61,770 bases of DNA from Thermodesulfovibrio sp. (GCA_013824615.1 PNOC01000018.1:1-61770); one strand, 5' to 3'; shown: positions 9,143 to 19,082, numbered from the stretch's first letter. Numbers and translations: made by a program. The notes: generated from the letters alone by a model not told the origin.

Positions 9143-9625
9143 TTACTGTTTGTCATTTCCGCTATATTGACCAGGCGGAAGGAGTTTTGTTGCCGCAGCC
9201 GGGAATAAAAAAATGGCGCCGTCTGTCACAGCCTTATCCCTGACCTGGATGGTCAGCTTCCATGTCCCTTGCCGCTTAACGTCAAGGTTTGAGGCAAGGT
9301 AGAGGCCTTCGCCTTTTTCTTTGACGGCTACCGGTTCGGTGCTTCCCTCCGCCGTCACGGTAAGTTCAGCCTTTTCCACGTCCCGGTCATGTCTGTCATG
9401 GACTACGATGCCGACTACATTTCTGCCGATCTTATACTCTTTTTCATCAGGCAGGATCTCTATGCTGAACTCAGCCTTTTCAGTAACCGCGAAGAAGGTC
9501 TGTCTGAAGTGTTTGGTAAAGACAGGTTGTGGTCTGTTGTCGGCGGCAGCCCCCGCAAATACTGCCGGGGATGAAAGAAAAAAGAAGAAGAGACCTGAAA
9601 TAATCATTCTGGATAATGTCTTCAT
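9143..9625 (-). CDS. Exported YtkA/FixH-like beta-sandwich protein
   Basis: A 160-residue exported protein. ATG 9625 has GGGGGA eight bases upstream, which is better placed than the in-frame ATG at 9634. Residues 1-25 form a signal peptide (MKTLSRMIISGLFFFFL...FAGAA). The mature part has the pattern of the YtkA-like domain: an early beta-strand pair (FSIEILPDEKEYKIGRN), a central VHDRHDRDVEKAELTV strand, and a late GTWKLTIQVRDKA strand. Such domains occur with copper and heavy-metal genes and cytochrome oxidase assembly (FixH). Here it lies in tandem after an outer-membrane channel-like gene and near a cupredoxin, which hints at a metal-related role, but this is inference. Two histidines and no cysteines are visible in the mature domain's centre. 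Confidence 0.6.
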   Translation of the reverse strand: MKTLSRMIISGLFFFFLSSPAVFAGAAADNRPQPVFTKHFRQTFFAVTEKAEFSIEILPDEKEYKIGRNVVGIVVHDRHDRDVEKAELTVTAEGSTEPVAVKEKGEGLYLASNLDVKRQGTWKLTIQVRDKAVTDGAIFLFPAAATKLLPPGQYSGNDKQ

Positions 9626-9640
9626 GTTTGACATCCCCCG

Positions 9641-10609
9641 CTAGAACCCGATGCCGAAACCAAAAAGCGTTCGTGCCCTGGTCTTTGCCTGGATCCCGTT
9701 TATGTCCTGCATGACGGGGAAGCCGACAGATACATATGCCATTGTATTCTTCCTGAGCGAAAGCCGCAGCCCGGGTGAAAGGAGAAGGATGTGCTCACCG
9801 CTGTTTTCATCCCTGATCCCGGCTATTGACTGTTTCTGTTTCCATTCACCATTGAGTTCAAGGACGAGGTCAAGAGCTATCCCTCCCGCGAGTGCACGGT
9901 AAGAGGCCGCAGCATTGTAGCTGAGCAGATCGCCGAGATCAGTTTCTTGTGACCCTTTTGACGCGATGGCATATATGATATTTGCATCCAGGGAAAGCGG
10001 GCCGTTTCTTCTGGTAACGGCGACCCCGAAGATAGGGTCCCATGACCCGGAGCCGGGCTGATGCTCAGTTTCGAGCAGGTCACCTTCCGGATCTTTCACC
10101 GAGGTCTTTCCCGTGGGCATCTTGACGCCTGCAACAAGGGATACATCAACTCCGTTGCCGCCTTGCTTTATGACACGGTAGCGGCCGAGAACCGAGAGGT
10201 CGCCGATCCCGCTTGAGTTGCCGTGACTGTGTATGTGATCAGGATCCTCGGGGTTAGAAGCACGGATGTTTCTCAGTGAGGCATACGGGATTTTGATACC
10301 GAGGGTCAGGTCATCCGTCAGGCCGTACCCGAGCCCGAAGTTTAGATGCCGGACCGAGTCGATGCTGTGGATATCGTTGCCGTCTATTGCCAGCTGCTGC
10401 ATTGCTGCATCAGAGAACGGTTTGAGGCTGATAATCTCGGCCTGGATATCGAAACTGAAACTCCCTTGTTTCAGGGTGTCTGCAGAAAGCGTCCTGATGG
10501 GCCCTGCATCTCCTGCTGCCATGCCAACTGCAGGGTGATGCGCCCAGGCGCTGCATTGGAGCAGAAGGACAAAGGCGGTGGCCAAGATCTTCGTTGCTAT
10601 GCTTTTCAT
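9641..10609 (-). CDS. Outer-membrane beta-barrel, phenol MetA-pathway/transporter family
   Basis: A 322-residue outer-membrane protein. ATG 10609 has GGAGG five bases upstream. A signal peptide covers residues 1-24 (ending CSAWA), followed by a His-rich start (HHPAVGM). The rest is a series of amphipathic strands with turns (LNFGLGYGLTDDLTLGIKIPY, GIGDLSVLGRYRV) typical of the pfam MetA-pathway-of-phenol-degradation / generic transporter barrels, and the last residue of the closing strand is Phe (FGFGIGF), the normal barrel-assembly signal. It heads a three-gene minus-strand group with the YtkA-like and the small unknown gene. The substrate is not evident; a histidine-rich external stretch (DPDHIHSHGN) could bind metal. 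Confidence 0.7.
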   Translation of the reverse strand: MKSIATKILATAFVLLLQCSAWAHHPAVGMAAGDAGPIRTLSADTLKQGSFSFDIQAEIISLKPFSDAAMQQLAIDGNDIHSIDSVRHLNFGLGYGLTDDLTLGIKIPYASLRNIRASNPEDPDHIHSHGNSSGIGDLSVLGRYRVIKQGGNGVDVSLVAGVKMPTGKTSVKDPEGDLLETEHQPGSGSWDPIFGVAVTRRNGPLSLDANIIYAIASKGSQETDLGDLLSYNAAASYRALAGGIALDLVLELNGEWKQKQSIAGIRDENSGEHILLLSPGLRLSLRKNTMAYVSVGFPVMQDINGIQAKTRARTLFGFGIGF

Positions 10610-10730
10610 TGTATCCTCCACAATCAAGAAATATTACCAGATAGTACATTCTATTATATAGGCAATCCTCATAAATACAAGGCCGGGTGGGCAGGTTGAA
10701 AAACCGGGCTGAGACCTTGTACAATCCTGC

Positions 10731-11519
10731 ATGTCGGTACTTGAGAAAATAGTAGAGAAAAAAAGGGAGCGGATAGCGATTTCCAGGGCGAGAAACTCCC
10801 TGAGTGACCTGAGGGTAAGGATTAGTGGACTCGAAGCCCCGCGGGATTTTACCCGTGCCGTGAGGCGCGACCCGGACGGTTCCGTAAAACTGATTGCGGA
10901 GCTGAAGAAGGCCTCTCCGTCACGGGGGCTTATCCGGCAGGACTTTGACCATAAGCAGATCGCGTCGATATACGAGGCAAAGAGGGTCGATGCCCTGTCG
11001 GTCCTGACTGAAGAGGACTTTTTCCAGGGGAAGCTTGACTATCTGCCCGAGGTGAGGACGATCACCTCAAGGCCTCTGCTGAGAAAGGACTTTCTCATTG
11101 ACGACTATCAGATTTTTGAGGCGCGCGCCTGGCAGGCTGATGCGGTCCTCCTGATCGCTGCCATACTCGAAAAGAACCAGGCGGCAGAATTTCTCGCCTG
11201 TGCCTGCGAACTCGGCATGGCTGTCCTCTTTGAAGTGCATGACCTGAAGGAGCTTGAGATGGCGCTGCTGATTGATGCGCCTATCATCGGCATCAATAAC
11301 CGTAATCTCAAGACCCTGACCATAGACCTTGAGACGACTTTTCAGCTTCGCAGGGAGATACCGCAGGGGAAGATTGTGGTGAGCGAAAGCGGGATAAGCA
11401 GGCATGAGGATATGCTGAAGCTCCTGGCAGCCGGGGTCGATGCCATGCTGGTCGGCAGTTCCTTCATGGCCTCGCCGGATATCGGAAGAAAGATCGACGA
11501 GCTCAGGGGCACTACCTGA
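10731..11519 (+). CDS. trpC: Indole-3-glycerol phosphate synthase
   Basis: A 262-residue TIM-barrel enzyme that closes the indole ring, turning 1-(2-carboxyphenylamino)-1-deoxyribulose 5-phosphate into indole-3-glycerol phosphate in tryptophan synthesis. The family landmarks are present: ELKKASPSRG (catalytic Lys on strand 2), LRKDFLIDDYQIFEARAWQADAVLLI, GINNRNLKT, and VSESGIS followed by GVDAMLVGSSFM at the phosphate site. Length is normal. It stands alone here, facing right, while trpG and trpE lie 49 kb away at the right edge of the window, so the pathway is not in one operon. Its 3' end overlaps the convergent tonB gene by eight bases. Confidence 0.96.
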   Translation: MSVLEKIVEKKRERIAISRARNSLSDLRVRISGLEAPRDFTRAVRRDPDGSVKLIAELKKASPSRGLIRQDFDHKQIASIYEAKRVDALSVLTEEDFFQGKLDYLPEVRTITSRPLLRKDFLIDDYQIFEARAWQADAVLLIAAILEKNQAAEFLACACELGMAVLFEVHDLKELEMALLIDAPIIGINNRNLKTLTIDLETTFQLRREIPQGKIVVSESGISRHEDMLKLLAAGVDAMLVGSSFMASPDIGRKIDELRGTT

Positions 11520-12426
11520 GCTGTTGATAGCCATAGAGGCTGTAGATGAAATGGCCGAGGATGCTGTAGCTTTCCATGCCCCACTCCTCCGGCAGCGGCC
11601 AATAAGGCTCTCCGTCTTTCAGGGCTTTTATTGCTGCATCATCCAGAAGCTTGTAGCCTGAAGTCCTCACCAGTTCAACTTTTCCCAGTCTTCCGTTCTT
11701 GTTGATTGTAAACCGTATCTTCAGGTCGCCGTACTTTCCCTCTGCCGCAGCTGCCGGGGGGTAGACCCATATGCTCTGGATCTTGTCCCTGAGTTTATGC
11801 ATATACCCTGCGTACCGGTAATCCCTGGTATCAAAGGTTATGGCGTCATCCCTGCCTGACCGGGCAGAAGCATCCTTCCCTGCGATCTCAGCGGTGATCA
11901 TAGGGTCGAAAAGTCTTGACCGCCCTGAGTCCCGCCCTGAGCTCCGTTGACGAGCTGCTTCAGGAGAGCGGCCAGATTTAGCCGGTTCATTAGCCGGTTC
12001 AGCACCCGGGCCCGAATCAGAACCTGAATGAGTACTTTGGGCTGAATCTGCAGATCTCTCAGGGGTAACAGACTGTCCTGCCGCAGGCTTCTGTCCTTTC
12101 GGAAGCGTCTCCCCGGTGTCGGAGCCTTCACCGGGAACGACCGGCCTGTCTGAGGAAATATCAGGCGGCCGCGAAGAAGGCTTTTGAGACAGGAGGGCTT
12201 CCCTTTTGGGTTGTCGTGGAAAAGATCGCGGAGGAAGAGGCCGTTCCGCAGGCCTGACAGCCACTGGTGGAGGCGGGACCTGAGACTGCCGGACTTCTTC
12301 CTGGGTGACGAGTCTGGTCAAAAAACCCTGCTTCTCCGGCTGTTTTGCGTCTGGCAGATAATAGATGCCGATAGCTATCAGTATATGAATAACGATCGAA
12401 ACAGTTAAAAAAAGTCTTAACGGCAC
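11512..12426 (-). CDS. TonB-family energy transducer protein
   Basis: A 304-residue inner-membrane protein with the TonB plan. It starts with GTG 12426 (AGGGA upstream). One membrane anchor (residues 4-23, LFLTVSIVIHILIAIGIYYL), a long proline/serine-rich periplasmic spacer (about 40-190), and a C-terminal TonB domain (about 210-300) with IWVYPPAA and GYKLLDDAAIKALKD. TonB proteins pass proton-motive force from ExbBD to outer-membrane receptors. No exbB or exbD genes lie nearby. A second, shorter TonB-type protein is found at 38265-39047 beside the B12 receptor, so this one probably serves other receptors. The C-terminal box is somewhat divergent, so a related envelope-spanning role is possible. 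Confidence 0.8.
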   Translation of the reverse strand: MPLRLFLTVSIVIHILIAIGIYYLPDAKQPEKQGFLTRLVTQEEVRQSQVPPPPVAVRPAERPLPPRSFPRQPKREALLSQKPSSRPPDISSDRPVVPGEGSDTGETLPKGQKPAAGQSVTPERSADSAQSTHSGSDSGPGAEPANEPAKSGRSPEAARQRSSGRDSGRSRLFDPMITAEIAGKDASARSGRDDAITFDTRDYRYAGYMHKLRDKIQSIWVYPPAAAAEGKYGDLKIRFTINKNGRLGKVELVRTSGYKLLDDAAIKALKDGEPYWPLPEEWGMESYSILGHFIYSLYGYQQLR

Positions 12427-12477
12427 AGTAGCATATCCCTGTCAGGCAAGACTGCATCTGTTCTGCAAGCCATGCCC

Positions 12478-12984
12478 TCAGAAGCCGGGAGGAAAAGGGC
12501 AGTGGATCTTGGCCTTGGTGACTGAAAGCCTGTTGTCCAGATAGTGTGCAGATATCTTGAAAAAAAAATCTCCGACAGATCCCGAGATTGTCTTGTCGCG
12601 GTTCTCGGCCCAGGTCATCGTCTTTCTGAAATTATTGATCGCGACGATCAGGTAGATCCGGTCCTTTGCCATGCCTGCGATATCCTCAGGGCTCGGGACC
12701 GGAAGTCCCTTCATCTCGCCGAACTGCGTGTGAGAATGGAAGTCCCCGACTATCTGCAACCGGTCGAGCCGGGCAAGGATCGGGTCGATCTTCTTATGAC
12801 TCGTGTCACGGGACACTACCCCTCTTTGCTTCCGCGATGCTGTCTGGAAGCTGAAGGCATGTTCTATAATGAAACGGTCTTCAAGCCTGTACCCCAGAAG
12901 GAACCCGAGGCATTCTTTTTTATATACCTCCGCAGAGCTCAGCAGCAGATCGATAAAGGCATTTTCAGACAGGTAAGCCCGCAT
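12478..12984 (-). CDS. JAMM/MPN-domain metalloprotease-like protein
   Basis: A 168-residue protein made of a single JAMM (MPN+) domain. The expected features are visible: the N-terminal glutamate in KKECLGFLLGYR, and the zinc motif His-Ser-His followed by Ser-Pro-Glu-Asp (GDFHSHTQFGEMKGLPVPSPED), matching HxH-x(n)-SxxD though with a slightly long spacer and Thr in place of the usual Pro after the second His. JAMM proteins are zinc isopeptidases or carboxypeptidases that remove ubiquitin-like or sulfur-carrier protein tails. No ThiS/MoaD-like gene is adjacent, so the substrate is unclear. It starts directly before the uspA stop (zero-base gap), so it is translated from the uspA transcript. Confidence 0.75.
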   Translation of the reverse strand: MRAYLSENAFIDLLLSSAEVYKKECLGFLLGYRLEDRFIIEHAFSFQTASRKQRGVVSRDTSHKKIDPILARLDRLQIVGDFHSHTQFGEMKGLPVPSPEDIAGMAKDRIYLIVAINNFRKTMTWAENRDKTISGSVGDFFFKISAHYLDNRLSVTKAKIHCPFPPGF

Positions 12985-13437
12985 CTACTGCTGGTAATTC
13001 GGGATCCTCACCGAGAGCACCGGGCATGGGGCATAGCGGACCACCTGCTCGGCAGTGCTGCCGAAGAGCATGCGGTCGAGTCCCTTGCGGCCATGGGTGC
13101 CCAGTACGATCATGTCTATGGACTGCTCGCCGGCAAACCGGGCAAGCTCTTCATAGGGAATGCCCTTCAGGACGATTTTTTCAATATCCTTAACCCCGTG
13201 CATCTCTTCGGTAAAACATTTGTCAAGCTCAGCCCGGGCACCGGCTTCAATATCCTTGTACATTGCGTCCATATTGACATGCGGGACATACCAGCCGGCT
13301 GTCTTGGCAACATCGTAGACAACGTGTACAAGATACAGTCTGGCGCTGTAGCGCTTTGCCATGTCCACTGCATATGGCAGCGCATGGGATGAGCCCTCGG
13401 AAAAGTCGGTAGCAAACATAATCTTCTTGATCTCCAT
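12985..13437 (-). CDS. Universal stress protein, UspA family
   Basis: A 150-residue single-domain Usp. It begins with the typical strand KKIMFATDFSEGSSHALPYAV and ends with the ATP-binding loop G-x2-G-x9-GS (GTHGRKGLDRMLFGSTAEQ) followed by CPVLSVR, so it belongs to the nucleotide-binding type. It starts one base after galT-like stop region and directly precedes the JAMM gene in the same transcript. Usp proteins act as stress-induced nucleotide-binding regulators in the cytoplasm; the specific partner is not evident from context. Confidence 0.92.
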   Translation of the reverse strand: MEIKKIMFATDFSEGSSHALPYAVDMAKRYSARLYLVHVVYDVAKTAGWYVPHVNMDAMYKDIEAGARAELDKCFTEEMHGVKDIEKIVLKGIPYEELARFAGEQSIDMIVLGTHGRKGLDRMLFGSTAEQVVRYAPCPVLSVRIPNYQQ

Positions 13438-13438
13438 T

Positions 13439-14476
13439 TTAAGCCTCCCTAAGGTATTTTGATGCGTCTTCCGGTGAGGTTGTCAGGATATAAAAACCTG
13501 ACCCCCATTCAAAGCCGCTGGTGTTCAGAAACCGCGGCATGATTTCAAGATGCCAGTGAAAATCTTCACCGAGCGTATGCCAGTGGTCCTTGCGGGGGAC
13601 CCTGTTCGGTGCCGTGTGGATGAAATAATTAAACGAGATGTCTGTAAAAAGTGACCTCAGTTTCTTCAGGGTCCCTGAGAGAATGAGGGCCATGTCCTCG
13701 ATTTCTTCATGCCGGATCTCCTGGAAGCTGCAGCTGTGGCGCTTCGGCATGATCCAGGTCTCAAACGGGAACTTTGAGGCGTAGGGGCAGAAGGCCATGA
13801 AATAGCGCGTCTCGTTGATCACCCTGCTGCCGACGCGCAGTTCCTCCCGCATTATATCGCAGAATATGCACCGCTCCTTGTAGGCAAAGTACTGTTTGGC
13901 CCCGTCCAGTTCCTCTTTCACCCTCTTGGGTATGACCGGGGTGGAGGCAAGATGAGATATCGGATGAGAGAAAACAGCCCCGGCATTCCTGCCGGCGTTC
14001 TTGTAAATAAGGGTATATCTGAGTCTTGGGTCTCTTTCGAGATCAGTAATGCGGTCCCGATAGGTCAAGATGACCTTTGTCATCTGGTCAAGACCAAGAT
14101 CCTCAGGCGGCCGTCCATGCTCCGGGGATTCAACAATGATTTCATTGGCCCCGATGCTGTTCATCCTGTCATACATGCCGTCGCCGCGCCTGCCGAGGTC
14201 GCCTTCTATCTTAAACACGGGATTAAAGTTCGGGATGACCCTTGTCAGCCAGGCATGTTGGTTTCCCGGTTCCCGGATTGACATGATCTCCTTCGGAGCC
14301 TCTTCTTCACGCCCCCGGCAGAGCGGGCAGGTCTCCTCATGGGCATCCTGGGGCGGCATTGTATATTCTGACGGCGGCATCGACCGGTTCAGTACGGCCA
14401 CCCATCTGCCGAGCAGCGGGTCCTTCCTCAGTTCATTAAGATCTGTTTTTTTCATAAATAATTCTGAGTCCTTCAT
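13439..14476 (-). CDS. GalT-like nucleotidyltransferase with altered active site
   Basis: A 345-residue protein (338 if ATG 14455 is used; neither start has a clear ribosome site). It has the galactose-1-phosphate uridylyltransferase layout: a CPLC zinc pair (residues 50-53), a CIFC pair near 206, and a C-terminal HWHLEI stretch. GalT normally uses the second histidine of an HPHxQ or HSHSQ motif as the nucleophile that becomes uridylylated. Here the motif reads HPISH (residues 171-175), with Ile at the nucleophile position and His at the Gln position; I checked this in the bases. It may therefore not catalyse the normal ping-pong reaction. It overlaps the coaX 3' end and lies next to uspA. 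Either a repurposed family member or an enzyme with a shifted catalytic His. Confidence 0.85.
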   Translation of the reverse strand: MKDSELFMKKTDLNELRKDPLLGRWVAVLNRSMPPSEYTMPPQDAHEETCPLCRGREEEAPKEIMSIREPGNQHAWLTRVIPNFNPVFKIEGDLGRRGDGMYDRMNSIGANEIIVESPEHGRPPEDLGLDQMTKVILTYRDRITDLERDPRLRYTLIYKNAGRNAGAVFSHPISHLASTPVIPKRVKEELDGAKQYFAYKERCIFCDIMREELRVGSRVINETRYFMAFCPYASKFPFETWIMPKRHSCSFQEIRHEEIEDMALILSGTLKKLRSLFTDISFNYFIHTAPNRVPRKDHWHTLGEDFHWHLEIMPRFLNTSGFEWGSGFYILTTSPEDASKYLREA

Positions 14477-15203
14477 GTATGAGATCAGGCCTTATTTCAC
14501 AGGGCCTGGTCAGGTACTGCTGCATCGACATACAATGACCGCCGGTGATGACCGTCATGAAATGCAAGCCGGTCTCAGCGGAAACCTCGGCAATAATCCT
14601 CTCAACAGCTCCAGCAGTGCCGAAAAAAAGCCCTGAGCATATTGCTGACGCAGTATCCCTGCCGAGCGCGCTGTCCGGCTTATTCGGCGGGACCACGCTC
14701 AGTTGCGAAGTCATTGCACCGAGAGCGGCGCTCATGAGCCTGAGCCCCGGCAATATCGCACCCCCGATCAGGTTGGCTTTGTCGTCAACCATGGTGAGCG
14801 TTGTGGCTGTTCCAAAATCCAGAACGGCAACAGCCTTCTGATAAATTGCATAGGCCCCGGCGGCATTTGTCAGCCTGTCAGTCCCGAGTGTCTGCGGGGC
14901 CCCGAGCTTCAGGCAGAGCCCGGTTTCAAGCTGGTGGTTTACCGTCAGCGGACCGACCGGCCTTCCGGCCAACAGGTTAAGAGCCTCCCGGAGTATGCCG
15001 GTATGCACCGGAACTACTGAGGATATTATACAGCGAACCTCTCCTTTTTCTATATGATTCTGATCTCTGAACGCGGCCATGGCATCGGCGTATGCCTCTG
15101 CATCTCGGAGAGACAGGGGGTCGAGGCGCTGGATGATTAGCCCTGCGGGGGTGAAATAACCTATTCCTGTTGAGGAGTTGCCTATATCTATGGTGATCAG
15201 CAC
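14436..15203 (-). CDS. coaX: Type III pantothenate kinase
   Basis: A 255-residue enzyme of the ASKHA fold that phosphorylates pantothenate in the first step of coenzyme A synthesis. Motifs: the phosphate loop DIGNSSTGIGYF at the N-terminus, GTDRLTNAAGAY (pantothenate and dimer interface), and DFGTATTLTMVD with the catalytic aspartate. The C-terminal part has VITGGHC. Length is normal for CoaX. Its start overlaps the birA stop by seven bases, an order (birA-coaX) common in many bacteria, because both act in cofactor metabolism. Confidence 0.95.
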   Translation of the reverse strand: MLITIDIGNSSTGIGYFTPAGLIIQRLDPLSLRDAEAYADAMAAFRDQNHIEKGEVRCIISSVVPVHTGILREALNLLAGRPVGPLTVNHQLETGLCLKLGAPQTLGTDRLTNAAGAYAIYQKAVAVLDFGTATTLTMVDDKANLIGGAILPGLRLMSAALGAMTSQLSVVPPNKPDSALGRDTASAICSGLFFGTAGAVERIIAEVSAETGLHFMTVITGGHCMSMQQYLTRPCEIRPDLIHEGLRIIYEKNRS

Positions 15204-16171
15204 CTGTCAACTCCCTGCTCTGAAATCTCACCGCTGCTGATTATTTTTCTGAGGCCCGAAGGGAGTCTCAGGACAAGTCTGCCTTTATCATCGATATCCT
15301 CGGCAATCCCTGAAAGCTTCGCTGCCCCATCCATCACCACAACCTCCCTGCCAAGACAGCCCAGGAGAGGCCGCAACTCCCGTATAAGAGGAAAAACGCC
15401 GATGGCCCGCAGCTTTTTATATCGAAACTCAAATTCATTCATGATTGCTGTGGTGAGTCTGTTTCTTGATACAGTTGTGCTGCTTTCGATCAGGACCGAG
15501 GTTGCCTTTCCGGCGATTTCAGGGGGGAGGTCTTCAGCAGTGCTGTTGAGATTGATGCCAATCCCGATAACCGCTCTGGTCATAACCCCCTTGAGGGTCC
15601 TTGCTTCGGTCAGAATTCCTCCCAGTTTTTTCCCTCCCATCAGCAGATCGTTCGGCCATTTAACCGAAACCCGGATGCCGGTTTCGCTGAGTAATGCAGC
15701 AGCAGAGGCCAGGGCGGCAAGTATGGTGAGGCAGGGGGCTTCGGCAGGAGTGATATCTGGTTTCAGCACGATACTCAGATACATGTTCAGCCCAGGAGGT
15801 GAGACCCATGTCCTGGCGAATCTGCCCCTGCCTTTTTCCTGTGTGTCAGCAACAATGACAACGCCGGTTTCACCCTGTTCGTAATCCAGGTCCAGGGGTA
15901 GAGACAGCCCGATATCATTGGTAGAGCTGACAGATTGGCAGCAGACAATTTCTCTCCAGAACCTGCTTTGCAGGCCGGACCTGATCTCATCTGCCGAGAG
16001 GCCATTATCTGCCCGGGGGAGTTTGCCGGGTCTGCCTGAAGAATGTTGTTTGCTCAAACTATCACACTTCTGACCATTACTCGATCTGCCATCACACTGT
16101 CGGCCATTATTCTTCCGGGAGTATCCTGACGTTGATTTTTCCTTTGAGCAGGCCTGCAAATTGTTCTGCAT
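15197..16171 (-). CDS. birA: Biotin--[acetyl-CoA-carboxylase] ligase, monofunctional
   Basis: Attaches biotin to the carrier protein of acetyl-CoA carboxylase via biotinyl-AMP. Signature residues: SSTND, the adenylate loop GRGRFARTW, KWPNDLLMGGKKLGGILTE, and a short SH3-like C-terminal domain. There is no N-terminal helix-turn-helix, so it is not a repressor-type BirA. The start is uncertain: ATG 16171 gives 324 residues but runs 65 bases into the preceding hydrolase gene, and the first 40 residues (Asn/Ser/Gly/Cys-rich) look non-native; TTG 16057 gives 286 residues and starts after that gene. An imperfect direct repeat (AATGGYC...AGTGTGAT) at about 16060-16110 underlies the odd N-terminus. 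Followed by coaX in the same operon. Confidence 0.9.
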   Translation of the reverse strand: MQNNLQACSKEKSTSGYSRKNNGRQCDGRSSNGQKCDSLSKQHSSGRPGKLPRADNGLSADEIRSGLQSRFWREIVCCQSVSSTNDIGLSLPLDLDYEQGETGVVIVADTQEKGRGRFARTWVSPPGLNMYLSIVLKPDITPAEAPCLTILAALASAAALLSETGIRVSVKWPNDLLMGGKKLGGILTEARTLKGVMTRAVIGIGINLNSTAEDLPPEIAGKATSVLIESSTTVSRNRLTTAIMNEFEFRYKKLRAIGVFPLIRELRPLLGCLGREVVVMDGAAKLSGIAEDIDDKGRLVLRLPSGLRKIISSGEISEQGVDRC

Positions 16172-16721
16172 CTTTCCTGGTGCCGACAATCGAGCCGTAA
16201 TGCATCGGAATTGCAGTCTGCGGTTGTATGTCGAGCGCTGCTTTTGCAGCCTCTTCTGCAGTCATGACATAGGTCCCCGAAACAGGCAGAAGCGCAATGT
16301 CTGCCCTGAAGGTCTTCATCTCCGGTATATAATCCGTGTCTCCCGCAAGGTAGATGCGCTGTTTGTTCAGGGTAAAGATATATCCCACCCAGTTGCGGTC
16401 CTTTGTATGGAATTTTTTGTTCGTATTATACGAGGGGACCGCCTCGATGCTGACCCCTCTGACTTCGATACTGTCGCCGGGTTTTACAATCCTGACTGTA
16501 CCCTTGAGCTTGGCAGCACAGTCTGCCGGTGCAATGATAACGGTATCAGGTCCCTGAATCTTCTGCAGATCTTCGGGAGAGCAGTGGTCGTGATGTTCGT
16601 GGGTTATCAGGATGATATCGGCAACATCCTTTCTCTTTATCTTGAATGGATCAGTATAGACGATCCGCTCGCCAACGATCCTGAACGTATCATGTCCCAG
16701 CCAGTGAATATTTTCGACCAT
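16107..16721 (-). CDS. Metallo-beta-lactamase-fold hydrolase (UPF0173-like)
   Basis: A 204-residue metal-dependent hydrolase. The start at ATG 16721 is chosen because AAGGAGGAG lies seven bases upstream; the frame is open to 16799 and would add a signal-like stretch (MKCTAYIVLFFLSLF) but without that site. Features: THEHHDH zinc motif, the AGDTDYIPEM metal site, and a late histidine in AIPMHYGSIVG. It resembles the UPF0173/UlaG-like group of the metallo-beta-lactamase superfamily; the substrate is unknown. It lies between nagA and birA in a minus-strand gene run with an 81-base gap upstream. If the long form is real the protein would be exported, which would change its role. Confidence 0.85.
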   Translation of the reverse strand: MVENIHWLGHDTFRIVGERIVYTDPFKIKRKDVADIILITHEHHDHCSPEDLQKIQGPDTVIIAPADCAAKLKGTVRIVKPGDSIEVRGVSIEAVPSYNTNKKFHTKDRNWVGYIFTLNKQRIYLAGDTDYIPEMKTFRADIALLPVSGTYVMTAEEAAKAALDIQPQTAIPMHYGSIVGTRKDAEQFAGLLKGKINVRILPEE

Positions 16722-16802
16722 GGTATCTCCTCCTTCGGACCGAGGGCCCGGTGCAAACAACGATAAAAAGAACAGGACTATATATGCCGTGCATTTCATA
16801 TG

Positions 16803-17716
16803 CTACGACCTGCCGAGGCCCATATAACGGGCAGGGTTATCGGTTGCAGCCTCAGCAATCTCTGCGTCAGGGATGCCTATCTCGCTGAGTACGGAAACTG
16901 AGTTGGCAAGGGTTATGCCGCTTCCTGCCAGCACCCCGCGGTCGTCAAAGACAGCACTGACATTATATTCCTTTGATCGCCTGATGCGGCCCCTGACCGA
17001 ATCCGTGACCAGCATAATCCGGTCGAGCCGCTTGCGGTTGAATATCATCTCAAGTGTCCGGGGGTGGAGATGGGCGCCGTCCGCGATTATCTCAATATAG
17101 AGTGCCTCATCCAGAAGTCCAAGCCCTGCAAGTCCTGGTTCGCGGTGATGGAACGGCCGCATGGCATTGAAGAAATGCGTGATCCCGGTGGCCCCGGCCC
17201 TTTTACCTTCGAGCGCCTCGGCATAGGTCGCGTCCGAGTGTCCCATATTGACCCTGATGCCGAGTTTCACGCAGCGTTCTATTACCCTCAGCGCGCCGGC
17301 AAGTTCCGGGGCTATGGTCATGATTTTAATGATCTCCTCATTGCCGGCAACCAGCTCCTTCAGCTGCGAGAGCGAAGGCTTCAGCAGGGCTTTTTTATCA
17401 AGGGCCCCGGCATATTTTGAATTCAGAAACGGGCCTTCAATATGCACTCCAAGGATCGTGGCCTGTGCGCCTGCTTCTTTTCCGGTCATCCTCCGGACGC
17501 CTGAGTCCTGTCTCTGCTTTTCGATAGCCGCGCGCACTGCATCAATCTGCTGTCTCATGATAGTGACAGGTCCGGGGTATATGGCAAGGCAGATTGCAGC
17601 AGTGCCGGCCTTGCCATGCAGGGCAGCTATCTTCAGGATATCAGAAGGATTTGTTGTCTGCGTATCATATTTCCCCAGACCATGGGTATGCAGGTCAACA
17701 TATCCCTTTGTCTGCA

Positions 17717-17717
<1 letters not shown>
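16803..17717 (-). CDS. nagA: N-acetylglucosamine-6-phosphate deacetylase family protein
   Basis: A 304-residue amidohydrolase. Visible metal and catalytic sites: VDLHTHG, the glutamate in GVHIEGPFLNSKYAGA, NMGHSDATYAEA, THFFNAM, ADGAHLHPR and the aspartate in MLVTDSVRG. This is the NagA pattern (deacetylation of GlcNAc-6-phosphate for amino-sugar recycling), but the protein is about 70 residues shorter than typical NagA, mainly because it lacks the small N-terminal beta-domain. It overlaps the serS stop by one base (TGATG), so translation is coupled to seryl-tRNA synthetase. No sugar uptake genes are nearby; a role in peptidoglycan sugar turnover is plausible. Confidence 0.85.
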
Positions 17718-19075
<1,358 letters not shown>

Positions 19076-19082
19076 TTAACAT

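Noticed and set aside
16722-16799. Signal-peptide extension of the metallo-hydrolase
   Set aside because: The internal ATG at 16721 has a near-perfect ribosome site directly before it, while the upstream start has none.
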